Source: Rotaria macrura | Taxonomy: Eukaryota > Rotifera > Eurotatoria > Philodinida > Philodinidae | Reading direction: 5' to 3' | NCBI GenBank assembly: GCA_900239685.1 | Contig: OENT01000302.1 | Coordinates: 72,291 to 136,290, forward strand | Length of the DNA stretch: 64,000 nucleotides | In this document: positions 34,072 through 45,214 of the stretch, in pieces | How positions within the stretch are numbered: the first letter of the stretch is position 1 | Layout: the number at the start of each line of letters is the position of its first letter | Position numbers and translations under genes: made by a program | The notes under the pieces: generated by a model | The model's input: the letters and a program-made list of their open reading frames with translations, nothing else | Told to the model about the DNA's origin: nothing | Databases searched by the model: none

Positions 34072-35528
34072 GATGTTTTCATTTCGAGCGAGAAATTATT
34101 CTACAAAAGAGAAAACATAACATATTGAGAGAATCTAAAAATAGAAAATCAATTTTTTCTCAGCTGCTACAATGCTATCCAAGATCAATCGATTGTATGA
34201 AATGTCGTTTCATTGTCACTGACGAAGATATGGCAATACTGCGCAAGATATAAACACCATTATTTTCAACAGACATAACATTAATATGCATTCAACTCGG
34301 TCTGAAAAAGGTCAACAAGAACTAAAAGAGACAACATTTTTCTATAACGTAAACAGGAGGCTACATGCTGAGGAAACTTTGTTTCTCGTAGACTTATTTC
34401 TTGGAAAACTAATGGAACACTATTCAAAGAAATACGAATCACTATTTCGATCGATTGAGTTCGAAATACATTTTACAGTGTAGATCAATCGATGAAAAAA
34501 TATTTATATATTTATTAAAATTACAACAGAAATTAATTGTGTTAATGGATAAAAAATTTTGCATGTTGATTTTACGTGAAGAACTCAGAGTAGTGTTATT
34601 AACTTGTGAAATACAGTGAATTAAAAACGATAAAGTCACAAGATTTTTAAAGCTTGATACTATATTTTGCAACTAGATAAATATTGACTTATGAATTATT
34701 TTTGTTTATCAGTTTACGAATAAAAAAGAATTAAATAAATAGATTAAATCAATGATGAAAATAAAATTAAAATTAAAATTAAAATAAGATTAATAAATGT
34801 AACTGTTTCAAAAGTATCCAATTTATGAATGAATATTGCCAACTGTCAAGTTATGTACACGTTCAAACAATGAACTTTAATCAGCTGTTAAACATGCAAC
34901 AAGGGCTCGATTCTCTATTGTTCTATGATTGGACTAATATTTTCTTTCTAGAATTAATTATTCAACATGTAAGATTCTCTCATAGATACATAAAAACGAT
35001 TTCAATTCATATATTTACATATATGTAGAAAAAAAAATACTGGAGAAATTAAATCTTAGTAAAACATCTTATATGAGAAGAGACTTTCTTGGATGAGCAA
35101 TATAGAAATCTGAAATAAATTCTGATTTCTTGGTCATCGTTTTTCAATTATCCAAATATGATTCGATGACTTTCTGAAAACGATACTAATCTTCTCTAAT
35201 TGTCATGATAAACCGAATTACAACTTGAGAAGTTTTATGAACACAGTTCGTAATGAAGAAAACTTTCTGTTGCAAGTCTCAGTGTTTCTAGTATTTTCTA
35301 TACGAAAATATTTGATATTTACTGATAAATAAACATAAAATATTGAAAAATGTTTTCTTTTTGGTATCAAACAATAGTCAATTGTCATACTTATCGAACT
35401 AAAAAGTTCTTTCTATATAACTAGATCTGACTTTTGTACGTCTATCTGGTTAAATTTTGATCTTAATGCTTGCTCCAATCTAAAATATAACAGTTTTAAG
35501 TATAATAATAAACTACCTGAAATCTTAG
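34072..35528. other. gene-free stretch
   Basis: No coding signal. A short AAAATT-type tandem run lies at about 34761-34786. Confidence 0.45.
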
Positions 35529-36060
35529 CTAAGAACTTTTGATGATTAATCGATATTGGCAATGGCCATTATGAAGTTTGAGAAAATTTTCTTTTAATTG
35601 ATTAATAATTTTTTCTGCATAATGTGTATGTATAATTTTTGACTGAGAAATATGTAGATGAAAATTAAAGCGACTGAGTGTTGTTAAACGAAGACGTATA
35701 ATTGCTGCAAGCCAATCATAATCGAAGAAAAAATCTGTTACTCTTGCGATGTATAATACACGGTGAACGTTGAATTGTTGAAGATGAGGCACACACGATA
35801 AATAACTATCGAATAGATGATCATTCCAAGGCCAAACAACATCACTAACGTTGATTATCAGTTGTTTGAGATTGTGATGTATTTGTGTATTCAATAAACA
35901 TTCTTCGGAAGTAAATATAAACAATTGAAAATAAGATAAATTCGGACATCCAGATAGAATCGTTTGATAAATCAAGAAGTTAATAAATCGAACTTTTATA
36001 ATACGAAGTGAAGGCAAAGACAATAAACTATTGTTTGCTGATAATGTTTCTAAATAAAAA
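35529..36060 (-). pseudogene. C-terminal two-thirds of a split F-box/leucine-rich gene
   Basis: An uninterrupted frame reading YLETLSANNSLLSLPSLR, then SGCPNLSYFQLF, HHNLKQLIINVS, YLSCVPHLQQFNVH, DYDWLAAIIRLRLTTLSRFN and a natural C-terminus. It aligns with the second part of the AFYNLN-subgroup genes but has no F-box of its own. The missing N-terminal part is exactly what is found at 37002-37550 on the same strand, about 0.95 kb upstream. Either one gene was interrupted, or these are two complementary truncated copies. The C-terminal frame is still open, so the break may be recent. Confidence 0.7.
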
Positions 36061-37001
36061 TCAATACTACAGATAGATGTTGGTCAGGATTAATATTGAA
36101 AATGGATTAATTTTACGATATGAGTGGGTGATCAAATAAAACTATTGATCTTTGACTCTAAAATATTTCAAGAAGTTCAACAATTTAATCGACTAGTAAC
36201 TCATATAATATATGTATCGTCTTGTGCAAGGAACGAAATCTGAACACGCTAAGACCTTTTCAAGTTCATTCTTCCATATGTTTCCATTATTATAGATTTT
36301 CCATAAGAATTCTTGAATTTCGTCAGGTCTTTGGTTATTGATTTACTTTTGGACAGGCCTATCATATACAACTATGAAATTAACTATTTCTCTTGAATTG
36401 CTTCTATTTCATGTGATCAGTCGAGGGACAATCGTTGATTTTGAATTCGAACGATTCAAAAATACAGTACAGCATAATCTTAGTGGTCTTAGATAAAGTT
36501 TCATTTTAGATTATATTTGTTTCTTCTATCATCCATGTTTTCTATGCTTCACCTTGTAGATAGTATTTTGATCTTAATTATTAGCATAGGAGTAAATCAG
36601 CTAAAGAACAATTAGTAGAATCGATGATCACCATTATATATAATGGTCATGATTGAAACTGAATCTAACTTCAGATGTGTATGTTGAGTATCAAACACGG
36701 GGAAAATTATAGTTTGTAGTACTTGAGAATCAAAACATCTAAAACGAACAACTTTTTTCTCATTGTCTCTGTCGTAACGAACTGTAAAAAAAAAAGATAA
36801 ACGTATTCAACATTTGAGTGTTGATACTCACAACTATTGATTGTTGTTTGTGGCTAAACGATATTCAATATTATCTATTGAACTATACACATTACGACCT
36901 TAACTTTAATTAAGAGAAATTTTAGCAAATATACTAGTTAATGGAAAGTTTTTGAAATGCCTTGTTGATCGAAGAGATCCAATTATTTTTTTATTTCTGA
37001 A
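36061..37001. other. segment separating the two halves of an F-box gene
   Basis: No transposase, terminal repeat, target duplication or coding frame is visible. It could be inserted sequence, a very long intron (no good donor was found after the N-terminal half), or spacer left by rearrangement. Confidence 0.4.
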
Positions 37002-37550
37002 CTATAGAAATATTCGAAGTGCATGAAAGAGAATAAATTTTAATTTTTGTATGAATCGTTCAAAAATATTGCTTAAAGACATGCAGGAGAAAGGGTGTGA
37101 CTTTTGCTTATTCGATAGATCCATAGATTTTACTAGGGAAACGTCGTCGAAAAAGATAATTATCTTCAATCCGTTACCTATATATACTAAATTGAGTTCT
37201 TCTAAATCAGGAAGCACACAAGTACACAGTTGTAGAAGCTCTTTCGTTGAAAACCATTCATATTTAAGACGATGAACATTTGGGAAAAGATTTAGATTAA
37301 AATCAACATCAGAATCGATGACAAGAGTGTAAACATATGAAAGAAATAGTTGATCAGTTTTAATCAAATGTTGATTTGATTTCTTCAAATAAAAAACAGG
37401 TTTTAGATTATAAAACGATTGTACTAATCCATTAAGACGAATATTAAGATTGTAAAACGTTTGAAAAAGATCATGAGCATTGAAATATTGAAACAGTTCA
37501 ATTAGGATGTCACTTGGTAATAGTTCGAATTGTGATAAATGATCAGCCAT
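37002..37550 (-). pseudogene. N-terminal part of a split F-box/leucine-rich gene
   Basis: It starts at the ATG at 37550 (MADHLSQFELLPSDILIELF) and contains a well-preserved F-box (AHDLFQTFYNLNIRLNGLVQ) followed by YVYTLVIDSDVDFNLNLFP and LPDLEELNLVYIGNGL. It then degenerates into SNIFERFIQKLKFI..ALRIF and a stop, where the family continues IFSNGFPRLKACSL. TATTTGTAG, acceptor-like, precedes the start by about 14 bases. A truncated protein with an F-box but no substrate domain could still be made and would act as a competitor for SKP1 (speculative). Confidence 0.7.
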
Positions 37551-37869
37551 AGTTTTAAATATGAATCTACAAATAGAGATAATCAACGATCGTGAGCACT
37601 GAAAACAAGCAAGCCTATCAAGGCCAAAAAGTTTAATGTTATTTTTGAACAAATTTAATGCCAAGTTGATTTGTTTCTTTATAGGAATACATAAATGGTT
37701 CTTTTAAAGAAAACAAAAATATTTTCTCTATACTATTTTGGTTAAACGTTTACTATCATAAATATGTTATATTAAATGGAACCGACGAAGAGAATAACGA
37801 CAACGCAATATTATTGATGCCAGTCAGTCATATATTTTAATATTTTGTAATGTTACTAAAGAAAGCTAT

Positions 37870-38430
37870 ATGATATACAGCTAGTTTTTCAATGTTCGGT
37901 ACACATGCCTGATAGTTTTGAGTGGATTTATCATTCCCATGAAATAAATTGATCATTGTCTTTTATAAGAAGCTTTTCCAAATTTAAATGTTCCTATGCA
38001 TTTGATTATGATTGATCCGATGAAAGCTTTTTCAGCTCAAAGATATTCAAATCTGTGCATAGGTTGTAAGAATAGTTCTATAAACAAATGTATTTATCTG
38101 TTCGACTTTTAAAATAGATAATGATGACGCTTGTTGTTGGCAATATTCTATTGGCATCTCAACTCTCATCTCCGATAGAGTACAAGATTTTTAAATGTAG
38201 AAAATATTCTTTGATATAATTCAGATATTGAAGATTGAATAATCGAAGTTGAAAATTGATCAGTCGTTGAAAGATATTTTATTTGAGATAAGAAATAATG
38301 ATGATTGATTTGTTCTAATAATTTGTTCTTTCGGATTACGTACCTTCAGACTACGAATTTACTTTTGAATTGAAAAGATTAACATTAACTTCACGATCAA
38401 TAACTAATATTTGAGAATAAATAAAAAATA
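37870..38430 (-). pseudogene. decayed F-box/leucine-rich gene fragment
   Basis: Piecewise translation on the minus strand gives VIDREVNVNLFNSKVNS (about 38425-38365), matching TLVIDSDVDFNLNLFPNV of the split gene. Then ISELYQRIFSTFKNLVLYR (about 38235-38180), matching DLCKKIFSNGFPRLKACSL. Then LCTDLNIFELKKL and EHLNLEKLLIKDNDQFI (about 38065-37945), matching LCPNLYSFEF and HLNLKRLMIKF. Stops and frame changes occur throughout. No F-box part was found upstream. Confidence 0.65.
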
Positions 38431-39283
38431 TTTCATAGTTTATTTTCATTCGCTACACATAATGAACCAGTTAGCCGTAAATGATCGTATGATTCAAGGA
38501 GGTTTTCAAGACGATGATTAATATTTTAAAAAGATTGAAAAATTCCATGTTCACTGATTTAATTCACTTGATAAATCTTCAAAACGAAATGAATATTTTT
38601 TTTCACTTGCATCAAGAACAAAATCTAGAATTAAAATTATACATTTTTTCGCAATGTTCATGTAGATTAATAGAAATTGAATATACATATATATATTTAT
38701 TTAATTAATGATTGACGATCAATGAAAGAAATTCTTTATTATGTTAGCGCAACTTATGACTTCCGGTATATATTTATTCTGGCCTAGTATAGTTCGACAC
38801 TCAAGCTATTTCACGAAGAATTAGACGCTCTATCGTAACATTCTTGACGTCAACAATCATGAAATGGTGATCATCCAGTCCCTAAAAATCTGGTGTCTTC
38901 TATAGCCCGTGTGATAAATGAAAGATTTATTTGTGGCATAGATAGCTAGATTATGTTATAAACCAATGTGCACAAATAACTCAGGAAAGAGAGAAACAGA
39001 CAGAGACAGAAGAATTCAGGCCGAGAGTTTCAGAAACTCAACGCAAGCTATCGGGTAAATGATATTAGGTTTTGACAGCAATCTATATCTCAAGGTAGTT
39101 AAAAGATAGGGTATTCTTTCAATTACGTGGATTGTATCAGTTCCGAGGCATTATTGATATGCGTGCCTATCAGATATTGTCAAGAACGCATAATTAAATG
39201 AAGTAGCTAACAAATCAACATGACTAAAAACTTACGATATGTTTTTATTTCGAAGAAAAAGAAAACGAAATAATTATGTTCAT
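38431..39283. other. gene-free stretch
   Basis: No gene or element recognised. Confidence 0.45.
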
Positions 39284-40210
39284 TCATTCGGTTGAAAACC
39301 TTCGATAACCATCATGATGATCAATGCATTGTAAATATCGAAAGCATTCGTTCATTTCTTGAATAGCTTCAACATCAATCATATTATGATTTGGATACTC
39401 TAAAATGTCACATTCAAAACGTTTTAGTTCATGACATTGGTTTAGAATAGTTCCAATAAGATCTATAAATGGTGCATGGCATGAAACTTGTAATGCTAAA
39501 TATTTGACGTTCGTTATATAAAGAAAAAGAATATTAATCGTATCCAACGATAATTGATGAAAAGGATCATCAAGAAAAAATTCTTCCAATCTATGACTGT
39601 GACACGAAGATGAAGGTGGAAGAATATGATGATTGTGTCCGAGATATTTTATATGAAACGAAAAAAGATTTGGACATACTTGAAGTATCGAAGGTATCAT
39701 ATGTAAATTTATTGAATTTATGTATAAAGTATGAAGAGAATATGATTGAAAATTTGACGAGTTATCCAAATTATCTAGACGACCTAAACTTGCATATTGT
39801 AGGTAACGAAAACCATTTGAAAATATTTCGTTAACTAATAGGAATGGTAATGAAAGATTATTTGGATTTGATATAGTAAGAAACATTAAATTCGGCATTG
39901 TATCTGATCGAATTTGTTCGAGTTGATCTTGAGTTGCTTTACATAGTTCTAACGTATTTAAATTTGAGAATTGAATTAAATCAATCGAAATAGGAGTGTT
40001 AATTTTTAGTCGACTAATATGATGAGCAAATTTATCCAGCAATAATTCATTGTTGTTGCCAATAATAAAAGAAAAATTTTCCAAAGAACAAATGAGATTA
40101 TTTAATCGTTGATTGAGTCCCCAAAATGTATGATACAAATTTTTAATAGGAAAGTAGATGAAAACATCTGCTAATAACTCATTCGGTAATGATTCGAATC
40201 GAGTTGACAT
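39284..40210 (-). CDS. F-box/leucine-rich protein (FWGLN subgroup)
   Basis: A single-exon gene of 308 aa. The F-box covers about residues 4-45 (FESLPNELLADVFIYFPIKN, FWGLNQRLNNLICSL). The Leu-rich region includes HISRLKINTPISIDLI, FSNLNTLELCK, VCPNLFSFHIKYLG and VKYLALQVSCHAPF. The C-terminus FECDILEY..VEAIQEMNECF..LQC closely follows the pattern of 18106-19053, although the two are about 21 kb apart with AFYNLN-type genes in between. TTCTTCTAG, acceptor-like, stands 2 bases before the ATG. Confidence 0.86.
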   Translation of the reverse strand: MSTRFESLPNELLADVFIYFPIKNLYHTFWGLNQRLNNLICSLENFSFIIGNNNELLLDKFAHHISRLKINTPISIDLIQFSNLNTLELCKATQDQLEQIRSDTMPNLMFLTISNPNNLSLPFLLVNEIFSNGFRYLQYASLGRLDNLDNSSNFQSYSLHTLYINSINLHMIPSILQVCPNLFSFHIKYLGHNHHILPPSSSCHSHRLEEFFLDDPFHQLSLDTINILFLYITNVKYLALQVSCHAPFIDLIGTILNQCHELKRFECDILEYPNHNMIDVEAIQEMNECFRYLQCIDHHDGYRRFSTE

Positions 40211-42465
40211 ATCTAGAAGAAGAAATTTATCATGATCATCATCATTTCGAATAAAAGTTTCTTGAAAGAAAAAGTACTAATGAACTTGGAATAGTATAGT
40301 TGAATTTTTCACACATGTTCTTATACATCTAACGGACTAATTCGATCGATAAAAACTAACTTAGTTATTAATAGAAATTAGCTACTAGAAAAATACAAAC
40401 AATCTACACATCATAGATAATATTGTTTTCATTTATCACAGTCAAGAAAAGATTCGATGTTTAAGCTCTCCCCTCCCCCCTTCACAATTGAGTTGCCACT
40501 TTGGAGCATAGTTTTAAGCTCAAACTTTCAGTGATGGGTGGACTTAGTGAGAAACGCTTCTGATTAAATTTTCGACCATATAAACCTGACTAAACTAGAC
40601 TTATGGCTTGTTTTATAGCTTCCACGAGAATCGCTATAACTTCCTCACTATGGAAGCTATCGAGGTCGTATTGGTCTTATCTTAAAGCTAGTCTCCATAC
40701 GCAACTTTTCATTGGACAATTTTTTAAATTTTCTTCTGTTAATTTTTTATAAGCATTTTATTGCGTATGACTGCAAATTATGTATAGAAAATGCACTAAA
40801 TCGGACTTTTCTCAGTCCAGAAATCAAATACCGAAAATTCGGTCGATGAAAAGTTAGCTCTAATTGAGACCTTTAAAATAAAAAACATCTGGGTAAGCTA
40901 GAGCCGAACAGGATTTATAGCATTTGTCTTGCTTCAAAACCATTTTTTGAGAAAGGCGCTGAAGAAATTTTAGAAGTGAATTTTTCATTCAAATGTTTAA
41001 AAACTACTTTATAAATGGAATATTTCTAATATATTGCATTAGAATTCGTTTTTGCGGTATCTATCAATTCATATTTTATAGGTTTGAGGAAAGCACCCGT
41101 AAATCAACCACGAGAAATTTCGTCAAAAATTCCAAAATATCAAAAAATATGATAGTAAGGGCGAGAGTATATCTTCCATAAGTCTGTCAAACCCTAACCG
41201 TTTTTCAAAAACCTATAAACTCCGAAAGAGGAGATCACGAGACATCTGCTGGCAATAAAAACTCAAGTCCAGCTGTTTTTTAGAAAAATCGGATTTTCTG
41301 AAGAGGGAGGCCTTAACAGAGCTGCTCATTGTGCCATGTTATGCTGTCGGCAGAATAGATTGCATTCTTTATCTCAATAAGTACAGTACGAACCGATTAT
41401 ATTCAAAGCAAATAATTGTTTTGCTGAGTTTTTTGAGAACATAACATATTCAATAAGAGCTCATTCATTGGATCTACGATTTTATTCAAAATGAAAACCG
41501 ATTGAATAGAATCTGTAAACGATATTAACAATTTCTGTACGCACAAAATGAGTATGAGTGATTCATTATAGCAACTGTTCATTTCATAATTACTATCACA
41601 CTATGACAAGTACTGATTTCCAGTGGGGCAACAATATCTAATCGATACTGACAATTGACAGTTTGCTCTGAAAAATTGAATCTAAGAGTATTTCAAAATT
41701 AATAAAGGATTCACGAAAAGAAAAAGTCAAGTACTTCAATTTAGATTCTCGTATGTTTTTCTCATCGCAATGCTGAAAAATACGAAACGATAGTGACATT
41801 TCTACATTCTCAAGTTGATGTATTCGATTACATATCATAGACTAATTATTAATCTTTTGCGTATTGCAAATCTGTTTTTATTCGTTAAATCATTGTTACA
41901 TTTGTATAACAAAGATCAACTTGTGTAGATTTATCATATATTAAACCTATTACAACGATCTAATGTCAATAACTTTAAAATATTCCATTAAATTTTCATC
42001 CTGGATCACTATACAAAATCTGTAATAACATAGGTATATGCTTGATCTATATCCAATAGAATGATAAACAGTAATGACTATATTCCTGTGTTAGAATTCA
42101 ATGAAAGTAAACTATCAGTAACTCATCTGGAATTTACTAAGACTCATCTCATACAATCTGTAAACTTATTGCAAAGTTCACAAACATGATAGACAAACCA
42201 TAGGTTCGAGCAGTGCATATATTTAATACTAACACAATCTCCTATATATCTAAGTTACATACATGTATTCTCGAAAGTTTAGAGGAACGATGCTACCTGA
42301 TACATAGTGCAATGTGCGTATGATTAAATGATTAATCACTAGTAGATGAGTACGAGTCTGATTTAGTATTCAAGAAACTGTTTTTAAATAATCATAAAAG
42401 GAAATCACTAAATATCTATTTCAAGCATTTTCATCTGTTGGATAAATACTGAGTCGAATGGCTTA
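40211..42465. other. gene-free stretch
   Basis: No gene supported. About 40460-41340 has a slightly different texture (C-rich tract at about 40469-40482, higher complexity) and may be an unrecognised repeat. Confidence 0.45.
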
Positions 42466-42803
42466 CCCAATGAAAAAATATTGGATTGTAGAAGATTTGA
42501 ATGAATAATAATCAGATTTTTCTGCTACAAAATCCAAATTATAATCGATTGAAATCGTCGAAACCAATGATAATTTGATTTTTAATCAAACAATAATCTT
42601 AAACATCCGGTACAATTTTGATTAAAGTCATGTATGTTTGATTTAAATCACAATTTCACCGGATTTTTACGATTATTGTTTGATTAAAAATCAAATTATC
42701 GTTGCTTTCGACGATCTCAATCGATTATAATCTGGATTTCGTCGCAGAAAAATCCCATTATAATCTACTGAAATATTCCATAATTTGATATTTTTTCACT
42801 GGG
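42466..42803. mobile_element. 338-bp palindromic MITE flanked by TA
   Basis: The left end CCCAATGAAAAAATAT matches the reverse complement of the right end (CCCAGTGAAAAAATAT), and most of the element is one long imperfect palindrome: AATCGATTGA..ATCGTCGAAA, TTTGATTTTTAATCAAACAA and ATCCGGT appear in both arms. TA stands on both sides (42464-42465, 42804-42805), as for Tc1/mariner-type insertions. There is no coding capacity. Confidence 0.8.
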
Positions 42804-44200
42804 TAATGTTATTGAACAAAAAAAAAACATTCTACAGAGATGATTCCTGTCGTCGGCAAAAAACAAAGCGTGTCAGAGAAAACACTACATCCGGTCTAGC
42901 CTAAACAAACAACAAGTTGATGAAACGCGAAATCAGTATTCCAGATGAAAATGCCCTAAACTTTCCTGATGATTTCTAGTCGTTCATCTCTTGTAAGCAA
43001 CAAGAATTTCGCTTGAAGCAAAAAGAGAAATTCATAGAATTTCAGACTCGGAATACTGTGTCCACATGGCATGAATTCTTCAGTACTTTTTCCGAGAGGA
43101 TCATTTTTTAACTAGGCAATATTTCTTTGAAAAGATAGATTGATAAACTCTGCTGCCTATTGACCACTAATAATATATGAGAAGAAAATCAATACAGGTA
43201 ACATAAGCCATGAATTGAGAGATGCACTAAACCCACTTCTGTACGCATCATTTTTTATTTGATTGCTTCGAAGAATCTAGATAAAAATTAAAGATAAACA
43301 GTGAATAACATCATCTGTTAAAAAAGCTGCAGTTTTAATACCGTAAATTCTCCTAGATTGATCTACTATCTACATAGTAATGGTCCATATTTATGGGAAT
43401 TGATACGATGCGACAAAATATGGTACGAAAGATTAGTATCTCTTTTCGAAAACCGATATTTCATGCAAGATCAATCGTCGATCTTATTCCCTTCTTTTTC
43501 CTATGAATGCATAAACGGAAAAAATACATTTGTTCCATACAAAAAAAGCTATGTAATGAGACAAGGTGAATATTCCATGTAGAAAAAACGATGTGGTATT
43601 CTTTCGTGCATCTCAATCTCATCATTGAACAAGCAAAACTTCTATGCTAGTATTCATAAAAGTGGTTAGATTGAGGAAAACAAAGAAATATATTTATATG
43701 TTTAAAAATTCATTATAGATTCGAGTCTTTGACGAATTTCTATTGAAAGACATTGATTGAGATTGAAGAGAAAGTCTTGTGAATACCGTACGAACTACAA
43801 TGAAGAATAATTGTCATGATGAAGAGCAGCTAAAGAAAATCATTTCACTGCTTCGATGTTTCTATATCTTTTCTATTGTTTCATACGAAGTACTAATATC
43901 TCTTTGTCTGTGGAGTATTTTGAAGAGATATTATTTTACACGCGAACACCTGTTTTCCTACGCATACATTCAAAGTCTACGTTATACTAGTAAAAATGCA
44001 TTGACTCGATTCCTTTAATTTAGAACATTATACTATGATTCATGTTGTACATAACATAGAGGATTTAAAAGCATTCCTTTTTTGCTTCTTACGGGACAAA
44101 TAAGAAAATACTTAGCATTACACTGTCGCATAAAGAAACGAACACAATTCATATTTCATTTTAAGAGTGAAACAAAAACAAATCAATAATTTAAAAAATA
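42804..44200. other. gene-free stretch
   Basis: Two plus-strand open frames (43358-43582, 43779-44018) lack any family signature. Otherwise AT-rich spacer, including the 3' region of the next F-box gene. Confidence 0.45.
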
Positions 44201-45214
44201 TTATTTATTAGTATAAACTCGTGTAAAAATATCATTTTCTGTATATATTTCGTATTTAATACGATTAAAACATGAATGTAAACAATGAATTTCTTCTAAA
44301 TTGATGTTTGTTCGTGTTTGAAAAATAAATTCACAATCAAAAGCAGAAAGATTGGGTAAACGGCATGACACGATATGTGCTAATTCTTGAAAATTCCATT
44401 GAAAACAGACCATATAAGTATCAAAATAAGATGAATAAAGATCTAAAATTTTAATTTTTGGAGTGTAAGCAAGAAGTGAATCTAATTTTTCCAATGTCCA
44501 ATAACCGTTTAAATTTAGTTTTAAATATTTTAAATAGGTATGCTGTTGAATAATATGATCTTGAAGTATGAAATATGTTGACGGCCAATTTAAAAATAAA
44601 TGAAAAGAAACTAAATGCACGCATGAACGAAGTACTCGTTCAACAACTAAATATGGATTGTTTGACCATATACCTAATGAACGTAATGATGGTGAACCAG
44701 TCCATGGTGCATATTCATCTATATTATTTAATGAACATTTTCTTAATAATGGAAATCCGTTCGAAAAAATATATTGATGAAGTTTTCTTAATTTATCTTT
44801 AGATGAAACATAACCAACACGAAGATATTCTAGTAACGGAAAGATATCCGGTGAAATCAATTGTATATGTTCAGATGTAGGAGTATCAAGAATTAACGAA
44901 CGAACATGTGAAAAATTTATAAATTCGTGATCAATTAATTTCTTATCATTTAGAACTCGAAGTCTGGCAATAAATTTTTGTTTCACTATAAAACATAATG
45001 GAATTTTTTGAGTAATACTATTTTCATTAAAATCATCGGGATAAAGAATGTGTAAATGAATGTTTGATGAAAATAAAATAGAATTAAAACGACTATTTAA
45101 ATTGTAAAAAGCACGTACTAAATCATGTAATAGTATATAATCGAATGTTTCGAGTAAAATTTCATTCGGTAAATCTTCTAATTTAGATGGTACTTGTGGA
45201 ATGTAATCACTCAT
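44201..45214 (-). CDS. F-box/leucine-rich protein, divergent member
   Basis: A single-exon gene of 337 aa from the ATG at 45214 (MSDYIPQVPSKLEDLPNEIL). The F-box covers about residues 11-52 (LLETFDYILLHDLVRAFYNL, then NSRFNSIL). Leu-rich strands: HVRSLILDTPTSEHI, LLEYLRVGYVSS, LRKCSLNN, SLRSLGIW, YLKYLKLNLNGYW, KIKILDLYSS. It has AFYNLN like one subgroup but a C-terminus (FDCEFIF..LEEIHCLHSCFNRIKYEI) like the FWGLN subgroup, so it looks intermediate or recombinant. TTTTCTTTAG, acceptor-like, stands about 12 bases before the ATG. Predicted SKP1-cullin adaptor; substrate unknown. Confidence 0.86.
   Translation of the reverse strand: MSDYIPQVPSKLEDLPNEILLETFDYILLHDLVRAFYNLNSRFNSILFSSNIHLHILYPDDFNENSITQKIPLCFIVKQKFIARLRVLNDKKLIDHEFINFSHVRSLILDTPTSEHIQLISPDIFPLLEYLRVGYVSSKDKLRKLHQYIFSNGFPLLRKCSLNNIDEYAPWTGSPSLRSLGIWSNNPYLVVERVLRSCVHLVSFHLFLNWPSTYFILQDHIIQQHTYLKYLKLNLNGYWTLEKLDSLLAYTPKIKILDLYSSYFDTYMVCFQWNFQELAHIVSCRLPNLSAFDCEFIFQTRTNINLEEIHCLHSCFNRIKYEIYTENDIFTRVYTNK

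Noticed and set aside
39610..39834. 74-codon plus-strand frame
   Set aside because: Antisense shadow of the F-box gene at 39284-40210.
43358..44018. Two plus-strand frames next to an F-box gene
   Set aside because: No signature; composition matches random AT-rich DNA.
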